A program made the position numbers and the translations under genes. The notes under the pieces are model-generated. The model was not told the origin of the DNA. It saw nothing but the letters and a program-made list of their open reading frames with translations, and did not search any database. DNA of 6,783 bases from JBGOUJ01 sp041477005. Lineage in GTDB: Bacteria; Acidobacteriota; Terriglobia; Bryobacterales; JACQDG01. Every line of letters begins with the position of its first letter. The stretch's first letter is position 1. Where the stretch lies: the NCBI GenBank assembly GCA_041477005.1, contig JBGOUJ010000429.1:1-6783 (forward strand), written 5' to 3'. Of the stretch, positions 1-6,152 are shown piece after piece.

Positions 1-1902
1 ATCGCGCACGGGGGCGGCCGGCGGTTCCCGGTGGGGTCGGAGGAATACAGGATCCTCGTGGACTGGATCGCGGCGGGGGCGTCCGCGCCGAACGATTCGG
101 ACCCGCGGATTCAGGGCGTCCAGATTTTTCCTACGTCGGTCTCGCTCGAGCCGGGCGCCGGGCAGCAGATCCTGGTGCGGGCGCGGTACTCCGATGGGCA
201 CAGCGAGGATGTGACGCGGTGGGTGAAGTTTTCCTCGACCGACACGGGCGTGGCGACCGTGGATGACGCGGGCAAGGTCAAGATGACCGGGTCGGGCGAG
301 GCGGCGATCACGGTTTGGTATCAGAGCCAGGTTGGTTTTGCGCGCGTCGGCGTGCCGTATCCCAACAAGATTTCGGCCGAGGTTTTTCGTTCCGCCCCGC
401 GGCACAACTACATCGACGAGCTGGCGCTGAGGAAGCTGGAGTCGTTGCACATCGAGCCTTCGGGCCAGGCTGGCGACAACACCTTCCTTCGGCGGGTCTA
501 TCTCGATGCCATGGGCGTTCTGCCGACTCCGGACGAAGTGGAGCGGTTCACGACCGACAAGGATCCGGCGAAGCGCAGCAAGCTGATCGAGGAAATCCTC
601 GGACGCGAGGAGTTTGTCGATTACTGGGCGTACAAGTGGTCCGATCTGCTGCTGGTTTCCAGCCGCCGGCTGCGCTCGAACGCCATGTGGTCGTTCTACA
701 ACTGGATCCGCGCGAGCGTGGCGTCGAACAAGCCGTGGGACCAGTTTGTGCGTGAGATCCTGGTTTCCTCGGGCGATACGCGGGAAAACGGGGCGCTCAA
801 TTACTACGTCCTGCACAAAAACCCCATCGACCTGACCGAGAACATCACCAAGGCCTTCCTGGGGCTGACCATCACCTGCGCGCGCTGCCACAACCATCCG
901 CTCGAGAAGTGGACGCAGAAGGATTACTTCCAGATGGCCAATCTGGTCTCGCGGATCGCCGAGAAGAACGGCGCGGAGCCGGGCGACGTGATCGTCTACT
1001 CGAGCCCGACCGGCGGGGTCAATTACCCGAAGCTCGGCCGGCCCCTGCCACCCCGGCCACTGGACGGCGAGCCGCTCGATCTGAATTCGCCCGAGGACCG
1101 CCGCGGGCGCCTCGCCGAATGGCTCGCCTCTCCGAAGAATCCGTATTTCGCCCGGGCGCTCGTGAACCGCGTCTGGAAGAATTTCATGGGGCGGGGACTG
1201 GTCGAGCCGGAAGACGACGTGCGGGCGACCAACCCGGCGAGCAACGAAGACCTTTTGGCGGCGCTGACCAAGGATTTCACCGACCATCACTTCGACGTGA
1301 AACGGCTGATCCGGACCGTTATGGAATCGGCCGCCTATCAGCGCGACTCGGCCGTCAACGCGACCAACGCGGGCGACGAGAAGTATTACTCGCACTACAT
1401 CATCAAACGGCTGCCGGCGGAGGTGATCCTGGACGCCATCGCACAGGTCTCTCGGGTGCCGACGCAGTTCGCGGGCTACCCGGTGGGTACACGCGCCTTG
1501 CAACTGCCCGATTCGCAGGTGAATTCGTATTTCCTGACGGTGTTCGGGCGGCCGCCGCGGCTGGTCAGCGACTCGAGCGAGCGCATGCACGAGCCGACCA
1601 TCACCCAGGCCCTTCACGTGATCAATGGCGAGACGCTCAACCAGATGCTTTCGGCCAAGGACGGGGCGATCGAGATGTTCCTTAAGCTGGGACTCTCGGA
1701 CTCTCGGGTGGTCGAGCATCTTTACCTTTCGGCTTTCAGCCGGCCACCGACGGCTCCGGAGCGGACGGAGATCCTCGCCGCGCTGGCGAAGGCCGCGAAA
1801 GTCTCCGCTTCTGATCCACTCGAGAAAGAGCCGCGACGGAAGCCGATGGAAGATCTTATGTGGGCGATGCTTACGGGCAAAGAGTTCCTTTTCAATCACT
1901 GA
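1..1902 (+). CDS. PSCyt1(end)-Big_2-DUF1549-DUF1553 exported protein, 5' partial
   Basis: The frame is open from the first base, so the true start lies upstream; the GTG at 31 is internal. In visible residues (1 = first codon), 1-27 match the end of a PSCyt1 cytochrome domain (HGGGRRF, then EYRILVDWIAAGA). About 39-118 resemble a Big_2 Ig-like domain (SVSLEPGAGQQILVRARYSD, DVTRWVKFSS, GVATVD). About 130-345 fit DUF1549/PSCyt2, with the signature CARCHNHPLEKW at 293-304, a CxxCH haem-type motif. About 357-633 fit DUF1553/PSD1 (ALVNRVWKNFMGRGLVEP; end LMWAMLTGKEFLFNH). The natural C-terminus is present. Known: these families abound in Planctomycetota and Acidobacteriota, are usually exported, and are described mainly by sequence. 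Inferred: a haem-bearing extracytoplasmic protein, with the CxxCH of PSCyt1 off the left edge. It lies just upstream of the cytochrome-WD40 gene and probably shares its operon. Reaction and substrate are unknown. Confidence 0.93.
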   Translation: MAHGGGRRFPVGSEEYRILVDWIAAGASAPNDSDPRIQGVQIFPTSVSLEPGAGQQILVRARYSDGHSEDVTRWVKFSSTDTGVATVDDAGKVKMTGSGEAAITVWYQSQVGFARVGVPYPNKISAEVFRSAPRHNYIDELALRKLESLHIEPSGQAGDNTFLRRVYLDAMGVLPTPDEVERFTTDKDPAKRSKLIEEILGREEFVDYWAYKWSDLLLVSSRRLRSNAMWSFYNWIRASVASNKPWDQFVREILVSSGDTRENGALNYYVLHKNPIDLTENITKAFLGLTITCARCHNHPLEKWTQKDYFQMANLVSRIAEKNGAEPGDVIVYSSPTGGVNYPKLGRPLPPRPLDGEPLDLNSPEDRRGRLAEWLASPKNPYFARALVNRVWKNFMGRGLVEPEDDVRATNPASNEDLLAALTKDFTDHHFDVKRLIRTVMESAAYQRDSAVNATNAGDEKYYSHYIIKRLPAEVILDAIAQVSRVPTQFAGYPVGTRALQLPDSQVNSYFLTVFGRPPRLVSDSSERMHEPTITQALHVINGETLNQMLSAKDGAIEMFLKLGLSDSRVVEHLYLSAFSRPPTAPERTEILAALAKAAKVSASDPLEKEPRRKPMEDLMWAMLTGKEFLFNH

Positions 1903-1907
1903 GAAAA

Positions 1908-2020
1908 GAAAGGCAAAAGGCAAAGTGCAAAAGGCAAAAGGCAAAAATCAAGGATGCGCCACCCCGCGGCGCTACACTTATTTTTGCTTCGTGACCTTTG
2001 CCTTTTGCCTTTTGCCCTGC
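1908..2020. repeat. AAAAGGC heptamer tract with 19-bp inverted copy
   Basis: Six successive heptads run from 1908 to 1949: GAAAGGC, AAAAGGC, AAAGTGC, AAAAGGC, AAAAGGC, AAAAATC. The 16-mer AAAGGCAAAAGGCAAA occurs at 1909-1924 and again at 1930-1945. The 19 bases at 1927-1945 (GCAAAAGGCAAAAGGCAAA) are perfectly complementary to 1997-2015, with 51 nt between the arms, so the transcript could form a long stem-loop. The right arm holds GCCTTTT units at 2000-2006 and 2007-2013. The tract starts just after the stop codon at 1902 and extends into the 5' end of the next reading frame. Similar AAAGGC/GCCTTTT tracts are, from memory and unverified, dispersed in some acidobacterial genomes. No transposase or target-site duplication is visible. 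Confidence 0.85.
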
Positions 2021-3310
2021 CTTTCGCGCCCGGGCCTGGCCGCGGACGTCTCCTTCAATAAGGACATCTTCCCCATCTTGCGCGATAACTGCTTGGCTTG
2101 CCATTCCTCGACCGCCAAGATGGGGGAGCTGGTCTTGGAGTCGTACGACTCGCTGATGAAGGGTGGCAAGCATGGGCCGCCGGTCCTGGCCGGCAAGAAC
2201 GGGGAGAGCCGGATGGTCCTAATGCTCGAAGGCAAAGTCCAGCCGCCGATGCCGATGGGGGGCAGGATCAAAGCCGACGACCTCGCTGTCATTGTGAAGT
2301 GGATCGAAGGGGGAGCGCTTGGGCCGGCCGCCAGCGAAGCAACCCCGGTCGCCGCTCCGGTGATTCCGGATATCAAGCCGCGTGGCCCGGTGTCGCCGGA
2401 GGTGGGATCGCTCGCTTTTTCGCCGGATAACAAGCTGCTGGCGGTCGGGAGCTATAAAGAAGTTGATCTGCTGGATCCGGCGACGGGCAGGCGTCTGGCG
2501 GCGCTCACGGGGATGGTCGATGAAGTTCGCTCGGTCGCCTTTAGCCGCGACGGCAAATGGCTGGCGGCGGCGGGAGGGCTCGCGGGGCGGTTGGGGGAAG
2601 TCGTTGTCTGGAATGTCGAGACGCGGCAGCCGGTGACCACCATTCACGGGCATGCCGATTGCATTTATGGCGTCGCGTTCTCCGCGGATGGGCGGCGCAT
2701 CGCCACCGCGAGTTACGACAAGCTGATCAAGCTTTGGGACACCGGCTCGGGCCAGGAGACGGCGACGCTGAAGGACCACATTGATTCGATCTTTGCCCTC
2801 GCCTTCAGTCCCGACGGCAAGCGGATCGCTTCCGGGGCGGCCGACCGCACGGTCAAGCTTTGGGACGCGGCAACGGGCCAGCGGCTGTTCACGCTGGGCG
2901 AGTCGCAAGACGGTGTGCTGACCATCGCGTTTCACCCTTCGGGGAAGCAAATTGCGGCGGCCGGGTACGACAAGTTCATACGCATCTGGGACCTGTCCGA
3001 CAAGGGCGGCACAATGGCGCAATCGACGGCCGGCCACGAGGAGCCGATCCTGAAGATCTCCTACTCGCCGGACGGAAAGACGCTGGTCTCCACCTCGGCC
3101 GACCGCTCGATCAAGATCTGGGACGCGGCCACGCTCGAGGAGCGGCAGGTGCTGGCCCACCAGCCGGACTGGGTGCTGGCGCTGGCCTTCAGCCCCGATG
3201 GCCGGCGATTGGCGGCGGGGCGGTTTGACGGCTCGGTCTCCATCTACGAAACGGCGACTTATCAGGAGATTCTGAAGCCGATGTTGGCAAAGACGCTGGC
3301 GAAGAGGTAG
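1925..3310 (+). CDS. Exported c-type cytochrome fused to seven-bladed WD40 propeller
   Basis: With a GTG start at 1925 the product is 461 residues. The frame stays open far upstream into the previous gene, but no ATG lies between 1625 and the haem motif. GTG 1925 is preferred because it gives a full signal peptide: a Lys/Arg-rich start, a hydrophobic core (YTYFCFVTFAFCLLPCL, 18-34) and a likely cut near PGLA/AD. GTG 1991 and TTG 2012 are alternatives. Residues about 44-130 are a PSCyt1-type cytochrome: CLACH at 56-60 attaches haem, and Met109 or Met111 in PPMPMGG is the likely sixth ligand. About 155-455 form seven WD40 blades (AFSPDGK..., IKLWD, VKLWD, IRIWD, IKIWD), enough for a closed propeller. 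Blade 2 has a short insertion and blades 1 and 7 lack the WD pair. Inferred role: an exported electron-transfer or docking subunit working with the flanking genes; partner unknown. The next start lies 5 nt after the stop. Confidence 0.9.
   Translation: MQKAKGKNQGCATPRRYTYFCFVTFAFCLLPCLSRPGLAADVSFNKDIFPILRDNCLACHSSTAKMGELVLESYDSLMKGGKHGPPVLAGKNGESRMVLMLEGKVQPPMPMGGRIKADDLAVIVKWIEGGALGPAASEATPVAAPVIPDIKPRGPVSPEVGSLAFSPDNKLLAVGSYKEVDLLDPATGRRLAALTGMVDEVRSVAFSRDGKWLAAAGGLAGRLGEVVVWNVETRQPVTTIHGHADCIYGVAFSADGRRIATASYDKLIKLWDTGSGQETATLKDHIDSIFALAFSPDGKRIASGAADRTVKLWDAATGQRLFTLGESQDGVLTIAFHPSGKQIAAAGYDKFIRIWDLSDKGGTMAQSTAGHEEPILKISYSPDGKTLVSTSADRSIKIWDAATLEERQVLAHQPDWVLALAFSPDGRRLAAGRFDGSVSIYETATYQEILKPMLAKTLAKR
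1973..1978 (+). promoter_or_regulatory. possible -10 element TACACT
   Basis: TACACT in the context GGCGCTACACTT resembles a sigma-70 -10 box and lies in the loop between the two repeat arms, 12 nt before an in-frame GTG at 1991. A transcript starting about 6 nt downstream would have almost no leader. No convincing -35 element is seen about 17 nt upstream. If this promoter is real, the GTG at 1991 rather than 1925 could start the downstream cytochrome. The match is short and could be chance. Confidence 0.22.
3302..3307 (+). promoter_or_regulatory. Shine-Dalgarno site AAGAGG for the PPC gene
   Basis: AAGAGG lies within the last codons of the cytochrome-WD40 gene, 8 nt before the ATG at 3316. 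Its position inside the upstream gene, with only 5 nt between stop and start, supports translational coupling and fixes this ATG as the start. Confidence 0.75.
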
Positions 3311-3315
3311 GCATC

Positions 3316-5742
3316 ATGAGCAGATCTATCGCGATGGCATTGTTGCTGGCCGCGGCGGCTGCGGCGCAGAACCGCACGAATCCGCCGGCGCTGCTGGATA
3401 CGGCGCCGGTCGCCGTCTCGCGGGGCATCCCGACGGAGGTGCGCGTCGAGGGCATCAACCTGCGGGGCGCCTCGGCTGTGCTGTTCGACCAGAGCGGGAT
3501 TTCCGGGAAGATTCTCCACGTCAACGAGCTGGGCGAATACCAGCAGAACCGCACCGGCATCGGCTCCTCGATCCAGTTGGGACCCTACCCCCCGCGCAAT
3601 CAGGTGACCCTGGAAGTGACCGTCGACCCGGAGGCGCAGATTGGCCCCTACCGCTTCCGCCTGCTGACCAACGAAGGCACCACCAATGCCGCAACCCTGA
3701 GCGTGGAGCCGTATTACGGCGAGACGGCGGAGATCGAGCCGAATGATTCGATCGCCGACGCGATGCTCCAGAACGAGTACGTCTTCCTGCCAACGATTGT
3801 TTCGGGCGCCATCAGCAAGCCGGGCGACGAGGATTACTTCACCTTCCGCGGCCGCGCGGGGCAGGAGCTGGTGTTCGACATTTCGGCTCAGGTTATCGGC
3901 TCCGCCCTGCGCTGGGGCGTGGAGCTCTACGATGCGAAGGGGACGCTGCTGGCCCACCGCCGCATCGATGATGGGCATCCGGGGACGGCTTTGGGATACA
4001 AGATCCCGGCCGAGGGGCGCTACACGCTGCACGTCTACGACGTGGAACGTGGCGGCAGCCGGCGCCATGCCTACCGGGTCAAGATCGGGGAGTATCCGTA
4101 CCTGACCGGCGTCTATCCGCTGGGGGTACGAAAGGGCCAATCCACCGAGGTCGCTTTGCAGGGATTCAACTTGGGCGACCACCGCAAGCTCTCGGCGACG
4201 GGAAAGGCCTCTTACGAGCAGAAGGATCTCGAAGACGTTGGGCCGCGCACGGCCCGCGGGTCGAGCCAGAACAAGATCAAGCTGGCGGTGGGCGATTATC
4301 CGGAAGTGGCCGAGCAGGAGCGCGGCGTTGATCCCGCCGGCGCCCAACTGCTGGCTGTGCCATCGACGGTGAACGGCCGGATCAGTGGGCTCTACAACGG
4401 CCAGCCCGATCAGGATTACTTCCGCTTCCGCGCCCAAAAGGGGCGCCGGTACATCATCGAGGTCGAGGGGCAGCGGCTGGGATCGCCGCTCGATTCGGTG
4501 ATCGAGGTGCTCGATGCGCAGGGGAAACCGATCCCCCGCGCGACGGTGCGGGCCGTGGTGGCGACGGCGCTGACGCTCGCCGACCGCGATTCGGTGAGCT
4601 CCGGGTTGCGGCTGCTTTCGCCCGACGGGTTTGCGGTGGGCGATTACCTCATGATCGGCAGCGAGATCCTGCGCGTAGAGGCGATGCCGCGATCTCCGGA
4701 CGACGATTTCCGCTTCGAGAACATCAACGGCCAGCGCATCGGCTTCTTCGACACGACTCCCGAGGCGCGGGCCACCGATACGCCGGCCTACAAAGTGCAT
4801 GTCTACCCGCCGGGCAAGACCTTCCCTCCGAACGGCCTGCCGGTCGTGACGCTCTACTATCGCAATGACGACGGCGGACCGCTTTACGGCAAGGACTCGC
4901 TGTTGCACTTCACCGCGCCCGCCGACGGGGAATACCTGATCAGGCTGGGCGACACGAGAAGGATGCAAGGCGAGCAGTATACCTACCGGCTGACGGTGCG
5001 GGAGCCGGCGCCGGATTTCACCCTGGACGTTTCGCCGGACAATCCCAACGTGCCTCGCGGCGGACGCCAGGCGCTGCGCGTGAGCGCCGCCCGCATCGAC
5101 GGCTTTGACGGCCCGATCGAGGTGGAGGTGCGGGATCTGCCGGCCGGCGTCCGCGCGACACGGAACACAATCTTTCCCGGGCAGGATTCGACGGAGCTGA
5201 TCCTCGAAGCCGACGTGAATGCCCCGCCGGCGAAGGGAGCGGCGCTCGGGGTGGTGGGGCGCGCGCGAGTGGGCGATCGGGAGGTGGTCCGCACGGCCTC
5301 GGCCGACGACAAGCTGCGGTACCTCGCCCTGGCCCAGCCGCCCGATCTCAACGTCGAGGCGGCGCAGAAGGAAGTGGTGCTCGAAGCGGGTGGGACGGCG
5401 GAAGTTTCGCTCTCCATCAAGCGCAACAAGGGCTTCGACGGGCGGGTGCCCATCTCGGTGCTCAACCTGCCGCCGGGAGTGCGCGTCCTCAACGTGGGGC
5501 TGAACGGCGTTCTCATCAATGAGGGCGAGACGGCGCGGAGCTTCGTGCTGGAAGCCAAGCCCTGGGTCAAGCCACTCGAGCAGCCGATCGTCCTGACCGG
5601 CGACGTCGAGACGCGCTCGCCGATCCGGTCCAACTATGCTTCGGCCCCGATTCTGCTCAAGGTGGTTCCGCCGCGGACCGCCCTGGCCGGCGCCCAGAAG
5701 GGACAACCGCCGCGCGCGGCCGGCTCGGCAAATCAGCAGTAG
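3316..5742 (+). CDS. Large secreted PPC-domain protein with TIG-like and Ig-like modules
   Basis: The product is 808 residues, starting at an ATG with a good Shine-Dalgarno site. Residues 1-18 (MSRSIAMALLLAAAAAAQ) are a signal peptide. A TIG-like segment (RGIPTEVRVEGINL, 36-49) precedes PPC domain 1 (about 141-255: EPNDS 141-145, GDEDYFTF 170-177). A second TIG-like segment (RKGQSTEVALQGFNL, 272-286) precedes PPC domain 2 (about 350-565: QPDQDYFRF from 363, ending TAPADGEYLIRL and YRLTV). PPC 2 is split by about 130 extra residues including GDYLMIGSEILRV. Two related Ig-like domains follow, aligned on GFDG at 596 and 706 and on DLPAGVRA and NLPPGVRV. The tail is Gln/Pro-rich with no membrane anchor. 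Known: PPC domains are beta-sandwich accessory modules of secreted proteins. No catalytic domain is visible, so a binding or scaffolding role outside the cytoplasm is inferred. It is the last gene of the apparent operon. Confidence 0.92.
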   Translation: MSRSIAMALLLAAAAAAQNRTNPPALLDTAPVAVSRGIPTEVRVEGINLRGASAVLFDQSGISGKILHVNELGEYQQNRTGIGSSIQLGPYPPRNQVTLEVTVDPEAQIGPYRFRLLTNEGTTNAATLSVEPYYGETAEIEPNDSIADAMLQNEYVFLPTIVSGAISKPGDEDYFTFRGRAGQELVFDISAQVIGSALRWGVELYDAKGTLLAHRRIDDGHPGTALGYKIPAEGRYTLHVYDVERGGSRRHAYRVKIGEYPYLTGVYPLGVRKGQSTEVALQGFNLGDHRKLSATGKASYEQKDLEDVGPRTARGSSQNKIKLAVGDYPEVAEQERGVDPAGAQLLAVPSTVNGRISGLYNGQPDQDYFRFRAQKGRRYIIEVEGQRLGSPLDSVIEVLDAQGKPIPRATVRAVVATALTLADRDSVSSGLRLLSPDGFAVGDYLMIGSEILRVEAMPRSPDDDFRFENINGQRIGFFDTTPEARATDTPAYKVHVYPPGKTFPPNGLPVVTLYYRNDDGGPLYGKDSLLHFTAPADGEYLIRLGDTRRMQGEQYTYRLTVREPAPDFTLDVSPDNPNVPRGGRQALRVSAARIDGFDGPIEVEVRDLPAGVRATRNTIFPGQDSTELILEADVNAPPAKGAALGVVGRARVGDREVVRTASADDKLRYLALAQPPDLNVEAAQKEVVLEAGGTAEVSLSIKRNKGFDGRVPISVLNLPPGVRVLNVGLNGVLINEGETARSFVLEAKPWVKPLEQPIVLTGDVETRSPIRSNYASAPILLKVVPPRTALAGAQKGQPPRAAGSANQQ

Positions 5743-5746
5743 GGGG

Positions 5747-5765
5747 CTTCGGGAAGCGACCGAAG
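5747..5765 (+). terminator. weak hairpin after the operon
   Basis: CTTCGG at 5747-5752 pairs with CCGAAG at 5760-5765 around a 7-nt loop, starting 4 nt after the stop codon of the PPC gene. Only a short T run follows (GGATTTCG), so it is a poor intrinsic terminator; it could instead protect the 3' end. An overlapping alternative stem GCTT/AAGC (5746-5757) would compete. Confidence 0.3.
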
Positions 5766-5770
5766 GATTT

Positions 5771-5808
5771 CGCGCAAAGGCGCAAAGAACGCAAAGCAAG
5801 CAAAGAAG
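5771..5808. repeat. GCAAAG-rich short tandem repeat
   Basis: The stretch reads as degenerate units around CGCAAAG: CGCGCAAAGG, CGCAAAGAAC, GCAAAGCAAG, CAAAGAAG. It differs from the AAAAGGC tract at 1908-2020 but shares the GCAAA core and the same purine-rich strand. It lies between the PPC gene and the truncated AraC remnant. From memory, unverified, repeats of this kind occur dispersed in intergenic regions of environmental bacteria. No open reading frame or mobile-element gene accompanies it. Confidence 0.6.
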
Positions 5809-5876
5809 CTTTTCTTGACGTCTTGGCGCGAGGTCGGCATTTTTCCACGCCCGCATGGCTGCATCCACCGTTCTAA

Positions 5877-6113
5877 TCAACCCTCGCGCTTCGGAGCTGG
5901 GGAAAAGCAACGTCATCCTTCGAGCTGAAGCAGTACCTGGTGCGGGAGCGATTGGAGCGGGCCCGCCGCCTGCTGGCGCTGGGGCTGCCGGTGACCGAGG
6001 CGTGCCTGGGATCGGGCTTCGAGAGCCTGGGGTCGTTCAGCACCCTGTTCCGGCGCAGGTTCGGCATTCCTCCAAGCGAGTTCCGGCGGTCGCATTCAAA
6101 AAAGCAAGATTGA
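5877..6113 (+). pseudogene. AraC-family C-terminal HTH remnant, 5' truncated
   Basis: A frame open from just after the TAA at 5874-5876 to the TGA at 6111-6113 encodes a recognisable second half of an AraC/XylS DNA-binding domain (HTH_18). It includes the linker helix (KQYLVRERLERARRLL), the second helix-turn-helix (PVTEACLGSGFESLGSFSTL) and the closing FRRRFGIPPSEFRR. The domain normally spans about 100 residues with two helix-turn-helix units; the first is missing. The frame has no ATG, and only CTG or GTG codons within the domain could start translation. Neither other forward frame upstream shows the missing half, so a simple frameshift does not explain the loss; truncation by deletion or rearrangement is more likely. 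The ancestral gene may have been a short stand-alone AraC regulator. It is probably non-functional. Confidence 0.75.
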
Positions 6114-6139
6114 AGAAGAGCCGGGCGGGCTTCCGCTGC

Positions 6140-6145
6140 TATCCT
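6140..6145 (+). promoter_or_regulatory. possible -10 element TATCCT, leaderless start
   Basis: TATCCT ends 7 nt before the ATG at 6153, so transcription would begin almost at the start codon. No Shine-Dalgarno sequence is present in CTTCCCGAC before that ATG, which fits a leaderless message. A TTGAAG at 6110-6115 is 24 nt upstream of it, too far for a standard -35 box. The match is short and the call tentative. Confidence 0.3.
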
Positions 6146-6152
6146 TCCCGAC

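Noticed and set aside
909..1685. 258-codon + strand frame inside the DUF1549/DUF1553 gene
   Set aside because: Composition is Arg/Gly/Ala-rich with no domain, and it overlaps a clearly conserved frame; it is a shadow.
1691..1706. Perfect tandem 8-mer GACTCTCG GACTCTCG within the DUF1553 region
   Set aside because: The reading frame continues normally through it (GLSDSRVVEHLYLSAF) and fits the family; two short copies are probably chance.
1625..1924. ATG at 1625 as start of the cytochrome-WD40 gene
   Set aside because: It would overlap the conserved end of the DUF1553 gene by about 280 nt, and the added residues are Arg/Ser-rich shadow sequence that would bury the signal peptide.
2219..3160. 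313-codon minus-strand frame opposite the WD40 repeats
   Set aside because: Its apparent periodicity (DRAVGR, PKLDRAV) is the mirror of the WD40 repeats on the + strand; no independent support.
3262..5916. 884-codon open frame on the minus strand opposite the PPC gene
   Set aside because: Its product is Arg/His-rich with no recognisable domain, while the + strand frame has a signal peptide, PPC motifs and a Shine-Dalgarno site. Long antisense frames are expected opposite GC-rich coding sequence.
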